From: Lacrimispora saccharolytica
GTDB lineage: Bacteria; Bacillota; Clostridia; Lachnospirales; Lachnospiraceae
Assembly (NCBI GenBank): GCA_016899975.1
Contig: JACJJN010000010.1
Span: forward strand, 1-64,000
DNA: 64,000 nucleotides
Reading direction: 5' to 3'
The notes beneath the pieces are model-generated. The model saw only the letters and a program-made list of their open reading frames with translations, was not told the origin of the DNA and did not search any database. Of this stretch, positions 23,406 to 31,761 are shown piece after piece (position 1 is the first letter of the stretch; each line of letters opens with the position of its first letter). Both the position numbers and the translations under genes were made by a program.

Positions 23406-23589
23406 TCCACCGTTTTCCTTTCTTTTTTCTCTTTGTATCCGTATATCTCCCTTTTATCTCCTTGCAGGGCATGGTAAGGGACTCTATACTCTAATCTTCA
23501 AAAGTTTATCACAGACCTCTTCCCATTTCAACCTTTTTTTCGCAAAATCCAAACTGTTGTAATTTTTTTCAAAAATCTGAAAAAAGGTG

Positions 23590-23618
23590 TTGACTTTTGG
23601 AATGAATGCTGGTATGAT
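23590..23618 (+). promoter_or_regulatory. Sigma-A promoter of the tRNA-Leu pair
   Basis: TTGACT (23590-23595), a 17-bp spacer and TATGAT (23613-23618), 50 nt upstream of the first tRNA. Spacing is ideal and the hexamers near consensus, as expected for stable RNA. Confidence 0.88.
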
Positions 23619-23667
23619 ACATCTTGTTGAGCGGCACGGCCCGCAAGAAACTGAGAAAACCGAATAT

Positions 23668-23751
23668 GCAGGAGTGGCGGAATTGGCAGACGCGCAGGCT
23701 TCAGGTGCCTGTGGTCGCAAGATCGTGTGGGTTCAAGTCCCATCTCCTGCA
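23668..23751 (+). tRNA. tRNA-Leu (anticodon CAG), copy 1
   Basis: An 84-nt class II tRNA. The acceptor stem is GCAGGAG/CTCCTGC with discriminator A. The anticodon loop TTCAGGT sits between CAGGC and GCCTG and gives anticodon CAG at 23702-23704. A variable arm is present (TGGTCGCAAGATCGT) and the T-loop is GTTCAAGTC. The CCA end is not encoded. It decodes CUG. Confidence 0.97.
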
Positions 23752-23791
23752 TTCTCACTTTTTTGTTTGTTGTCCCGTAAAACATAAGTAT

Positions 23792-23875
23792 GCAGGAGTG
23801 GCGGAATTGGCAGACGCGCAGGCTTCAGGTGCCTGTGGTCGCAAGATCGTGTGGGTTCAAGTCCCATCTCCTGCA
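23792..23875 (+). tRNA. tRNA-Leu (anticodon CAG), copy 2
   Basis: Identical in all 84 bases to copy 1, with a start-to-start period of 124 bp, so it is a recent or gene-converted tandem duplicate. It shares the upstream promoter and is followed by a T-rich run from 23877 that could end transcription. The CCA end is not encoded. Confidence 0.97.
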
Positions 23876-24042
23876 TCTTTTTTTATTTTTAAACACGCTC
23901 TAAGACATTTCGATAAATTTTCCCATTTTATAATTTTTCAATTTTTACTTCTCTTTTGATGTTTCCTCTTTTACTTTTTCCTATACAAAAATCAAATCAT
24001 TGATATCGTATTTGTTTCCCGATAAAATTTTTCTTACAAAAA

Positions 24043-24066
24043 AACAGAGAAACGCCGCTCCCTGTT
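24043..24066 (-). terminator. Terminator of the clpX-like/zinc-ribbon/lspA operon
   Basis: Minus strand AACAGGGA-loop-TCTCTGTT (8 bp with one G-T pair) followed by seven T residues, 83 nt past the lspA stop. The remaining sequence 23876-24148 is A/T-rich and I see no gene in it. Confidence 0.8.
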
Positions 24067-24148
24067 CTGCAGCATGTTTGAAAGTTCTTTCCTGCAATGC
24101 ACAAACATACTCTTAAGCTTCTTCGTCTCTCTGCCTTTTTATCTGTTT

Positions 24149-24616
24149 TTACTTTTTCTTTTTTCCCGGAAACACAGATCCTATTACCATCAGGAAGGTT
24201 CCAATAAAAATAAAGAAATCCGAAAGATTGAACACCAGTTTCCGGATCTTTTCAATTTTACAGTTGATGCTGAAATAATCCGTCACAAATCCCTGATGCA
24301 GACGGTCAAAGCAGTTGCAGGCACCGCCGGCAAGCAGCAATGCTGCTCCGGTTTTTTCCATCTTTCTTTGCCCGCCTCTCAGAAACAGCAGTGCGTAGCC
24401 AAAAACAGCTCCCAGCATTGCCAGTGTGCCTTTCAGCAGGATTTCCGGCCGGTCGGACAAAAATCCTCCCGCCGCACCGCTGTTATGAAGTTTTCGGATC
24501 CAGATCCTGTCTCCCAGAATCGAGTATTTCTTCCCCATCGGAAGTTTTTCCTCTGCATATTTTTTGATCAGCAAATCCCCGAGAAATGCTCCAAGAAAAA
24601 TATTCAGGTATCCCAT
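24149..24616 (-). CDS. lspA: Signal peptidase II-like protein
   Basis: A 155-residue protein with four hydrophobic segments. It has the two LspA signatures: GGACNCFDRLHQGFVTDYF, with catalytic Asp113, and FNLSDFF, with catalytic Asp133. The family removes signal peptides from prolipoproteins at the membrane after lipidation of the Cys. The start is ATG 24616, 27 nt after the zinc-ribbon gene stop. The sequence between the signatures is divergent and it is not next to rluD/pyrR as lspA often is, so it may be a second, specialised copy. Confidence 0.82.
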   Translation of the reverse strand: MGYLNIFLGAFLGDLLIKKYAEEKLPMGKKYSILGDRIWIRKLHNSGAAGGFLSDRPEILLKGTLAMLGAVFGYALLFLRGGQRKMEKTGAALLLAGGACNCFDRLHQGFVTDYFSINCKIEKIRKLVFNLSDFFIFIGTFLMVIGSVFPGKKKK

Positions 24617-24643
24617 ACGCTTCCTCTATTCCGGCTGTATGCT

Positions 24644-25246
24644 TTATTCTGCCGTTTTTTCTTCTTTAGTCTGCTCTGAAGCATTTTCATCTGCAGTCAC
24701 TTCATCCTCTGCCTCTTCTTCGCGTTCTGCAACAGCCTCTGTATCTGCCCCGGATGTTTCCTGTGTCTCTTTCCATTCCGTTTCCGGTTTTTTTCCTTCC
24801 ATACCGTCTTCCGGCTCAAACGCATCCTCCGGAACTTCCGTAAACTCTGCGTCCTCCGCCTTATCTTCCTTCTTCTCCGGAACAGGCGCGCCGCAGTACA
24901 TGCAGAAAGAAGATTCTCTTGATACACTTGCCCCGCAGGACGGGCAGATGGTCATGCCTTTTTTCTCTGCTACCTGCTCCTTACATACTGCGATCTCTTT
25001 TTCCATATGCAGGATCTCCTGACAAAGTCCTGCAGTCTGCTCATCGAACGCCTCGCCATTTCTGTAGCGGCAGTAAATCTTACGGCCAATCTCCAGATAG
25101 CTGTTCTCGATTCTGCTCTCCAGCTGGCCCTGACGGCTGCGGATCTTCTGGATCTCCACAAACTCATCGGTTTTCTTTCCTACCGTTCCCATCGTCTCAC
25201 GGAAAGTTTTACTGAGATTTTTCAAAAAATCATCGGACATATTCAT
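24644..25246 (-). CDS. Zinc-ribbon protein with coiled coil and acidic tail
   Basis: About 200 residues from ATG 25246, which is chosen because ACAGGAGGAAAACAGAAA precedes it; the frame can also be read from a TTG at 25270 overlapping the clpX-like stop. A helical, probably coiled-coil region (about residues 5-100) leads to a four-Cys zinc ribbon CPSCG...CMYCG. The tail of about 75 residues is dominated by Glu, Asp and Thr. I recognise no catalytic motif. It lies between the clpX-like gene and lspA in one operon, so an adaptor or membrane-stress role is only a guess. Confidence 0.72.
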   Translation of the reverse strand: MNMSDDFLKNLSKTFRETMGTVGKKTDEFVEIQKIRSRQGQLESRIENSYLEIGRKIYCRYRNGEAFDEQTAGLCQEILHMEKEIAVCKEQVAEKKGMTICPSCGASVSRESSFCMYCGAPVPEKKEDKAEDAEFTEVPEDAFEPEDGMEGKKPETEWKETQETSGADTEAVAEREEEAEDEVTADENASEQTKEEKTAE

Positions 25247-25266
25247 TTTCTGTTTTCCTCCTGTCT

Positions 25267-26721
25267 TCAATTTTTTCCATTTTCGGACCCGATCAGCGGA
25301 ATCCCCTGACCGCGAAGAAAGATTCTTGGTCCTCCGGTATGTTCAATATATTCTCTGGTGATCAGCACTTCACCGATGCTGTCATCCTTCGGGATTTCAT
25401 ACATGATATCCAACATGAATTCCTCTATGATCGCGCGGAGCGCACGGGCTCCCGTATCTTTCTCCAGCGCTTTTTTGGCGATCGCGCGAAGCGCATCGTC
25501 TTCAAATTCCAGCTTCACCTCGTCCAGTTCCAGCAGTCTCTTATACTGTTTGAGAATCGCGTTCTTCGGCTCTTTCAGGATCTCCACCAGCATCTCCTCG
25601 GTCAGAGGCTGCAGGGTAAACACGATCGGAAGGCGCCCAAGGAACTCCGGCACCATTCCGAAGACTCTCAGATCTTCCAGCGTCACCTTGGAGAGAATGT
25701 CCTTATCCTCGTCATACTTGTCTTTCAGATCCGCCTGGAAACCGATGGATGCCTGTTTGTTCAGACGTTCCTTGATAATATCCGGAAGATCCGGAAATGC
25801 TCCGCCGCAGATAAAGAGGATATTCCTGGTATTTATCGTTGTCAGCGGCACCATCGCATTTTTGCTGTTGGCGCCCACCGGAACCTCAATATCGCTTCCC
25901 TCCAGCAGTTTCAGCATTCCCTGTTGTACGGCCTCTCCGCTTACATCTCTTTGATTGGTGTTCTTTTTCTTGGCGATCTTATCAATCTCATCGATAAAAA
26001 TAATTCCATGTTCTGCCCGTTCCACATCATTGTCTGCCGCAGCCAGAAGCTTGGATACCACACTCTCGATATCGTCTCCGATATAACCTGCTTCTGTCAG
26101 GGAGGTCGCATCAGTGATCGCAAGTGGCACATCCAGAAGACGTGCCAGGGTCTGCACCAGGTAGGTTTTTCCGGAACCGGTAGGTCCGATCATCAGCATA
26201 TTGGATTTCTGAATCTCCACATCATCGCTGGATGGGGCAAACACTCTTTTATAATGATTGTAAACCGCTACCGCCATGACCTTTTTCGCATGCTCCTGTC
26301 CGATGACGTATTCATCCAGACGGGCTTTGATCACATGGGGCGGCGGGATGTCTTTGATGGAAAATTCCTTCTTCGGGGTCTGTTTCTCTTCTTTTTTCTT
26401 CACCCGCTGCTTTTTGGGAATCTGATTCTGAAGGCTGGACAGATCTACCATGCTTATGTTCGGCATGTTGTTCAGCATATCGTTATAGTTTATATTGCCG
26501 TTGTTCATCGTATCGAAGCTTTTCTGCATACACTCCGTACAGATGTTGATCCCTCCGGGCAGGCTGATCATTTTTCCTGCTTTACTCTCGGGACGCCGGC
26601 ACATGAAGCAGACCTTTTCGTATTCGTCTTCCCTGACGGAATTCTGCTCAGAGCTGCCGGTGTGTTCGGTCATGTCTGTGCTCTGTTCTGTATCTCCGTT
26701 TTTTTCTCTATCTTCTGCCAT
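25267..26721 (-). CDS. clpX: ClpX-like AAA+ unfoldase, divergent
   Basis: A 484-residue AAA+ protein. An N-terminal zinc finger (CFMC...CTEC) is followed by an AAA+ core with Walker A GPTGSGKT, Walker B IIFIDEID, a pore loop GYIGDD (usual GYVGED) and an IGF loop (ASIGFQ) for ClpP docking. The RKH-loop region, normally GGRKHP, reads ANSKNAMVPLTT, so substrate handling may differ. Start ATG 26721 has AGAAAGGAA upstream; an upstream in-frame GTG is less likely. The gene is not beside clpP, and the finger-to-core linker is long and Lys-rich. It probably represents a second ClpX-type protein; a lone clpX cannot be excluded. Confidence 0.85.
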   Translation of the reverse strand: MAEDREKNGDTEQSTDMTEHTGSSEQNSVREDEYEKVCFMCRRPESKAGKMISLPGGINICTECMQKSFDTMNNGNINYNDMLNNMPNISMVDLSSLQNQIPKKQRVKKKEEKQTPKKEFSIKDIPPPHVIKARLDEYVIGQEHAKKVMAVAVYNHYKRVFAPSSDDVEIQKSNMLMIGPTGSGKTYLVQTLARLLDVPLAITDATSLTEAGYIGDDIESVVSKLLAAADNDVERAEHGIIFIDEIDKIAKKKNTNQRDVSGEAVQQGMLKLLEGSDIEVPVGANSKNAMVPLTTINTRNILFICGGAFPDLPDIIKERLNKQASIGFQADLKDKYDEDKDILSKVTLEDLRVFGMVPEFLGRLPIVFTLQPLTEEMLVEILKEPKNAILKQYKRLLELDEVKLEFEDDALRAIAKKALEKDTGARALRAIIEEFMLDIMYEIPKDDSIGEVLITREYIEHTGGPRIFLRGQGIPLIGSENGKN

Positions 26722-26752
26722 TGATCTGTGTTCCTTTCTATTGTATGTCACT

Positions 26753-26781
26753 ATTATAGCCTAATACCTATGCCTGGACAA
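26753..26781 (-). promoter_or_regulatory. Sigma-A promoter of the clpX-like operon
   Basis: Minus strand TTGTCC (26781-26776), a 17-bp spacer and TATAAT (26758-26753), about 30 nt before the chosen start codon. Confidence 0.75.
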
Positions 26782-26848
26782 GTGAAGATTTTATAAAGTG
26801 GGGGGCGGTGGGTGCTGCTAGGTTCATACCGAATGTTTTGAGACTTAA

Positions 26849-26890
26849 AAAGAGGATACTTCAAAGTCGGGCTTTGAAAATATCCTCTTT
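26849..26890 (-). terminator. htrA terminator
   Basis: AAAGAGGATA/TATCCTCTTT (10 bp) with an inner TCAAAG/CTTTGA stem separated by a small internal loop. On the minus strand TTT follows. It sits 16 nt past the htrA stop. Confidence 0.82.
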
Positions 26891-26906
26891 GTAGGCATCA
26901 CGTTAT

Positions 26907-28601
26907 TTAGTTTCCGAATGGATTCAATCTGTTCTGTTGTTCCTCTTCGGTGGTCTGGGTTGGCATATCATCAGCGGAGCCGAGGGTGATGGTCAGGGTG
27001 TTTGGTTTGTATTCTCCTTCGTCGGCGCGCTGTACTACGATATCTACCGTCTCTCCTTCTGCGTAGTATGACAGGATGTCTTGCAGTCCGCTGGAGTTGG
27101 TTACGGTTCTTCCGTCAAATTCGGTCAGGATGTCACCTTTCTTGATTCCTGCTTCATCTGCCGGGCTGCCTTCCACTACTTCTACGATGCGGACGCCTGC
27201 CGGGATTCCGTAGGCTTCGCTGACGCTGCTTTCTACATCCTGCATGGTAATTCCAATGTAGGAGGCATCTGCTTCATCCACCTTATAGCGGGTGGTCAGG
27301 CTCATCAAGTTCTCCAGGATCGGCTCTGCTTTTGCGATCGGGATGGCAAATCCCATGCCTTCTACCTCTGCGGATGCGTATTTCGCTTCGTTGATTCCGA
27401 TCAGTTCTCCGTTCATGTTCAGCAGTGCACCGCCGCTGTTGCCGGGGTTGATGGCTGCATCGGTCTGGATCAGTCCTTCTGAGGTCGTCTCCTGTCCGGT
27501 GGACTCGTCTGTGCTGGTGATGTCACGGTCTACCGCGCTTACATAACCGGAGGTTACAGACTGTCCGGTACCCAGTGCATTTCCAATGGCAACCACCTGA
27601 TCTCCGACTTCCAGCGCGTCGGAATCTCCCATGGTCGCGATCTTAATCTGTGACTGAGTATCTTCCGGAATGTCGCTTAATTTTACAGACACAACTGCAA
27701 GATCGTTGGCCTCATCGGTTCCTTTGATCTGTCCTTCAATGGTGGTATCGTCATTGAAGGTTACGGACAGCTGGCTGGCGCCGGAAACCACATGATTATT
27801 GGTTGCAATCAGCAGTTCCTCGTCGTTCTGTCCGACGATCACTCCGGTTCCGCTGGCCGGCACTTCCTGGCTTGCAGTTCCGAAGAAGGTCTGCACTTCC
27901 TCAACGGTTGTGGTGGAAATTGCCACCAGTGACGGCATCGCACTCGCAGCGACATCCTTTACGGTCATACCGGAGGTATTGGTCGTGGTGCCTGATGCTG
28001 TAGCGTTGGTCACGGTGGTCGGGATCGTTACTTCATTGCTGGATCCCGCTCCTGTCAGCTGCATTCCCACCATACTGGTTCCTGTGAAAACGCCTCCGGC
28101 AACGAGTCCGAAAACGGCGCCCATTGCAATGACCATGCCCCATTTTTTTCCAAGAGACATCGGCTTTTTCACCTTCTTGTCTTTTTTTCTGTTCTGCCTG
28201 GATTCTTCCGGCTGCGGCACATTGATGTGATACGGCTGATAGCCGCTGCCTTTGTGCGCATCCCCTGTTTCCTGGGAACCGTTCTGGAATCCCTGACGCT
28301 GCTGATCATTCTGAAAATGATTCTGTCCTGTATAAGAAGCGCTGTTGTCTTCCTTCCGGTCTTCTCCGGTCAGCTTCGGGTTTACCCAGCTGTAAGTAGT
28401 TCCTGATGCCGGTTTCTCTTTCGCTGTCTCTTCGTTTGCCGTCTCATGGATCTTGGAAACAGATTCCTGTCCTTCGCTCTGCTGTGTTTCCTGCTCCATA
28501 TATGTCTTTGCCTCCTCCGGCTGCTGCGCTGCTTCGGAAGCACTGGTATTCTGCTCAGATGAAAATCCCTGCTCCGTTTCTTTTCTGAATTCATCGCTCA
28601 T
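26907..28601 (-). CDS. htrA: HtrA/DegP-type membrane serine protease
   Basis: 564 residues from ATG 28601, preferred over an upstream ATG at 28643 because AAGAGGT lies before it. A long, Gln/Glu/Asn-rich disordered cytoplasmic part (1-145) is followed by one membrane helix (about 153-175), a trypsin-like protease domain with His270 (NNHVV), Asp300 (NDLAVV) and Ser389 (GNSGGA), and a C-terminal PDZ domain (about 455-545). It degrades or refolds misfolded exported proteins at the cell surface. A dispersed palindrome (28671-28698) and a second hairpin (about 28705-28732) lie upstream; no confident promoter was found. Confidence 0.93.
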   Translation of the reverse strand: MSDEFRKETEQGFSSEQNTSASEAAQQPEEAKTYMEQETQQSEGQESVSKIHETANEETAKEKPASGTTYSWVNPKLTGEDRKEDNSASYTGQNHFQNDQQRQGFQNGSQETGDAHKGSGYQPYHINVPQPEESRQNRKKDKKVKKPMSLGKKWGMVIAMGAVFGLVAGGVFTGTSMVGMQLTGAGSSNEVTIPTTVTNATASGTTTNTSGMTVKDVAASAMPSLVAISTTTVEEVQTFFGTASQEVPASGTGVIVGQNDEELLIATNNHVVSGASQLSVTFNDDTTIEGQIKGTDEANDLAVVSVKLSDIPEDTQSQIKIATMGDSDALEVGDQVVAIGNALGTGQSVTSGYVSAVDRDITSTDESTGQETTSEGLIQTDAAINPGNSGGALLNMNGELIGINEAKYASAEVEGMGFAIPIAKAEPILENLMSLTTRYKVDEADASYIGITMQDVESSVSEAYGIPAGVRIVEVVEGSPADEAGIKKGDILTEFDGRTVTNSSGLQDILSYYAEGETVDIVVQRADEGEYKPNTLTITLGSADDMPTQTTEEEQQNRLNPFGN

Positions 28602-28670
28602 CGCTTTTACCTCTTTTCCTCGTTCTTCCTGCCGGAATTTCATTCCGGTCTGTGAATCCTTCGGGAAATC

Positions 28671-28698
28671 GTAACCGTTCAGCCAGCTGAACGATTAC
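28671..28698. repeat. Dispersed palindrome, copy 4 (htrA leader)
   Basis: GTAACCGTTCAG-CCAG-CTGAACGATTAC, arms matching in 11 of 12 positions with the odd pair a G-T. It is followed outward by a second hairpin with ATCGC/GCGAT arms (about 28705-28732). It sits 70 nt upstream of the htrA start codon. Confidence 0.7.
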
Positions 28699-28915
28699 GG
28701 CTCCGCCCATGAAAAATCGCTTCGCGATGGGGCAGAACCCATAAATGCTACGTTTCCATACGCTCTGCGCAGACCTGACTGAATAATTACGTGAAATCTT
28801 TTTGTTTCATTCCCTGCTTTATCTTACAAAGCATATTTTAACGGCGAAATGTGTTCATTCTGTGATAAAAGTTTAAAAAAAGATTGAAAGCCCGGCAGAC
28901 TCCCCGAAAACCAGG

Positions 28916-30742
28916 TTATTCCACCGTCACGGATTTTGCCAGGTTTCTCGGCTTATCCACATCCAGTCCTTTTCCGATGGACACATAGTAACCGAACAGC
29001 TGCAGCGGAATGATCGCCAGTGAATTGGTGAAATAGTGGTTGGTCTCCGGCAGATAGATCACGTAATCCGCGACCTTTTCCACTTCTGTATTTCCCGCAT
29101 TGGTAACTGCCATCACAAACGCGCCTCTGGTCTTTACTTCCTGCACATTGCTCAACGTCTTCTTGTACAGCGACGGCTGAGTCAGAACCGCCACAACCAG
29201 CCGGCCTTCCTCGATCAGGGAAATGGTTCCATGTTTCAGCTCGCCCGCCGCATACGCCTCAGAGTGGATATAGGAAATTTCCTTCAGTTTCAGAGAGCCT
29301 TCCATGGAAATCGCATAGTCGATGCCCCGTCCGATAAAGAAGACATGCTCTGCCGCCAGATAACGGTTGGCAAAACGCTGTACATTTTCCTTATGGCTCA
29401 AAAGCAGGGAAATCTGTTCCGGAATCTGCTTCAAATCCTCCAGCATGCCCTGGAACTCCGCGTCGGACAGTGTACCGCGCACTTTTCCGAATTTCATTGC
29501 CAGCAGGTAGTGGGCGATCAGCTGGGTGCTGTATGCCTTTGTTGTTGCAACCGCAATCTCCGGTCCTGCCCAGGTGTACATCACATTGTCCGCTTCCCGG
29601 GCAATGGAACTTCCAACGACGTTGACGATGCCCAGGGTACGGACACCTTTTGCCTTCGCCTCACGAAGCGCCGCGAGCGTATCCGCCGTCTCTCCCGACT
29701 GGCTGACAATGATCACCAGTGTGTTGTCCTCAAAGATCGGGTTCCGGTAACGGAACTCACTGGCAAGATCCACTTCCACCGGAATTCTTGCCATCCCCTC
29801 GTAAACGTACTTGGCAGTCACTCCCGTGTGGTAAGCGGAACCGCAGGCAACAATATAAATCTTGCGGATGGAACGGATTTCCTCGTCCGTCATTCCCAGT
29901 TCCTCAATGACAATATCGTTTTCTTTCAGCCGTGGATTCAGAGTATCGCTGACGGCTCCCGGCTGTTCATGCATCTCTTTCAGCATGAAGTGTTCGTATC
30001 CGCCTTTTTCCGCCGCGTTAATGTCCCAGTCGATGTGGGTCGGCCGCTTTTCCAGTTCTTCTTCGTCGATGTTATAGAAGGTCAGGGAATCTCTGGTCAG
30101 CTTTACAATTTCTTCATTCTCCATAAAATATACATCACGGGTATATTTCAAAACCGCCGGAACGTCAGACGCGATAAAATTGCCTTCCTTTCCTGCTCCG
30201 ACGATCAGCGGGCTGTCTTTCCGCACCGCATAAACCTCATCCGGATGATCTCTGAACAGAATTCCAAGGGCGTAAGACCCCTCCACCCGGTGCATGATCT
30301 TCACGATGGTGTCCAGCGGGTTTCCGTTGTAATAGTAATCCAGCATATGGGCAATAACTTCCGTATCCGTTTCCGATACAAACTGATAGCCGCGGCTTTC
30401 CATTTTCTTTTTCAGTTTTACGTAATTTTCGATGATTCCGTTGTGGACCACAACGATGGACTGGTCTTTATTGAAATGAGGATGGGCGTTGGCATCGGAA
30501 GGGCTGCCGTGAGTCGCCCAGCGGGTATGACCAATCCCGGAAGTTCCCGGCAGGACCGCTCCGTCCTGAGTCAGTTCTTCCAACACCTTCAGACGGCCTG
30601 TAGCCTTCACCATCTGGATCTTTTCCCCATCATACACAGCCACTCCTGCCGAATCATATCCTCTGTACTCCAGTTTTGACAATCCGTCCAGCAGGATCGG
30701 CGCCGCCTGGTTCTCCCCAATATATCCTACAATTCCACACAT
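28916..30742 (-). CDS. glmS: Glutamine-fructose-6-phosphate aminotransferase (isomerising)
   Basis: A 608-residue enzyme of normal length that makes glucosamine-6-phosphate, the entry point to UDP-GlcNAc for peptidoglycan and surface glycans. The N-terminal glutaminase domain begins MCGIVGYIG with nucleophile Cys after Met removal. Two SIS isomerase domains follow (about 290-450 and 460-600), ending KSVTVE. Only 46 nt separate it from the upstream glycosyltransferase, too little for a glmS ribozyme. It therefore appears to be transcribed as the last gene of glycan cluster 1, which would tie amino-sugar supply to glycan synthesis. Confidence 0.97.
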   Translation of the reverse strand: MCGIVGYIGENQAAPILLDGLSKLEYRGYDSAGVAVYDGEKIQMVKATGRLKVLEELTQDGAVLPGTSGIGHTRWATHGSPSDANAHPHFNKDQSIVVVHNGIIENYVKLKKKMESRGYQFVSETDTEVIAHMLDYYYNGNPLDTIVKIMHRVEGSYALGILFRDHPDEVYAVRKDSPLIVGAGKEGNFIASDVPAVLKYTRDVYFMENEEIVKLTRDSLTFYNIDEEELEKRPTHIDWDINAAEKGGYEHFMLKEMHEQPGAVSDTLNPRLKENDIVIEELGMTDEEIRSIRKIYIVACGSAYHTGVTAKYVYEGMARIPVEVDLASEFRYRNPIFEDNTLVIIVSQSGETADTLAALREAKAKGVRTLGIVNVVGSSIAREADNVMYTWAGPEIAVATTKAYSTQLIAHYLLAMKFGKVRGTLSDAEFQGMLEDLKQIPEQISLLLSHKENVQRFANRYLAAEHVFFIGRGIDYAISMEGSLKLKEISYIHSEAYAAGELKHGTISLIEEGRLVVAVLTQPSLYKKTLSNVQEVKTRGAFVMAVTNAGNTEVEKVADYVIYLPETNHYFTNSLAIIPLQLFGYYVSIGKGLDVDKPRNLAKSVTVE

Positions 30743-30788
30743 GTATTCGTTTCCTCCTGAATTCTGTTGAAGTTTTATGTCTATCCTT

Positions 30789-31733
30789 TTATCTTTTCCG
30801 CCTCTTTCTTGCCGGAAACTTCCACCAGTTTCTGTTCATGGTACAGTGCCTGATCACTCCCCGTGGAAGGCGTTGGTAGTTTTTTCCCAGAAGATAGCCC
30901 AGATATTTGAAACCGCTCTGGAAAAACAGCGGCACCAGCAGCCACGGTCTTTGAATCCTGCATACATAGGCAGCCGTCTGCCTGACCATACGGATTCCCT
31001 CTCCCTCCGAGGGATATTTTTCAAAAATCTCGGGATACTGAGCCTGGGATACCCCCAGATCAAAATTGCGCTTCATCTGGGCAATGCATCCGTAATTGTG
31101 AGAATGATAAACCTGTGCATCCGCCGCATAGGCGATGGAATACCCTGCTTCGATCAGGCCCGCCGCATAGATCATATCCTCATTAAAAATTGTATGGCTG
31201 ACAAAACCGCCCAATTCTTCATATACCTTTCGGTCATACATCGCACAGACGTTGGAACAGAAGAAGGTTTTCAGCCCCAGTTTCGGCAGATCACCGTAAT
31301 CTTTGATATCACTTTCCGGGGGATAATTAAATCCTCTGGTATACGCCTCGAGAATCGAACATCCGGCTTTTGGAAGCTGCCTGGCATAGGCCGCCTTCAC
31401 CTGCGGAAGCGAAAACTGCATGACCAGATGTTCCACCAGCATTTCGTCCGCCGGAATCGCATCCTGCGTCATAAACAGCAGAAGATCCGCGTCACTGGCA
31501 TCTGCCATCGCTGCCCTGGTTCCTCCATGATCAAACTGTCTCTGTTCCACATGATCCACATACAAATTCGGGACGATCTGTTCAAAGCGTGAGTCCCACA
31601 GGGAAGCATTCGTATTCACAATCAGAATGTTCCGCACCGGATACGTCTGTTTTAAAAGACCAAGCAGAAGTTCTGCGAACTCCTGCCCTGGTCTGTATGT
31701 CGGTATTAAAATATCAACAATCGGTTTGTTCAT
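30789..31733 (-). CDS. Family 2 glycosyltransferase (rhamnosyltransferase-like)
   Basis: A 314-residue GT-A enzyme starting VDILIPTYRPGQEF. A DADLLLFMTQDAIP segment (about residues 79-93) corresponds to the nucleotide-sugar/metal site, and NEDMIYA (about residues 183-189) to the acceptor/catalytic region. The pattern resembles rhamnosyltransferases using dTDP-rhamnose, but donor assignment is inference. The C-terminus has a hydrophobic stretch and a basic tail suited to membrane contact. It sits between the LCP gene (28 nt upstream) and glmS (46 nt downstream) in glycan cluster 1. Confidence 0.82.
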   Translation of the reverse strand: MNKPIVDILIPTYRPGQEFAELLLGLLKQTYPVRNILIVNTNASLWDSRFEQIVPNLYVDHVEQRQFDHGGTRAAMADASDADLLLFMTQDAIPADEMLVEHLVMQFSLPQVKAAYARQLPKAGCSILEAYTRGFNYPPESDIKDYGDLPKLGLKTFFCSNVCAMYDRKVYEELGGFVSHTIFNEDMIYAAGLIEAGYSIAYAADAQVYHSHNYGCIAQMKRNFDLGVSQAQYPEIFEKYPSEGEGIRMVRQTAAYVCRIQRPWLLVPLFFQSGFKYLGYLLGKNYQRLPRGVIRHCTMNRNWWKFPARKRRKR

Positions 31734-31761
31734 CAGTATGTCTCCATTGCTCTGGCTGTTT

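Noticed and set aside
23587-23959. Short frames running through the tRNA-Leu genes
   Set aside because: They read through well-formed tRNAs and repeat the same translated tRNA sequence twice.
28860-28915. glmS terminator near CCTGG...CCGGG and T-run
   Set aside because: The possible stem is only 5 bp with a G-T pair and a 15-nt loop; too weak to annotate although a T-run follows.
30743-30788. glmS ribozyme
   Set aside because: The gap is only 46 nt and I see no conserved ribozyme core there.
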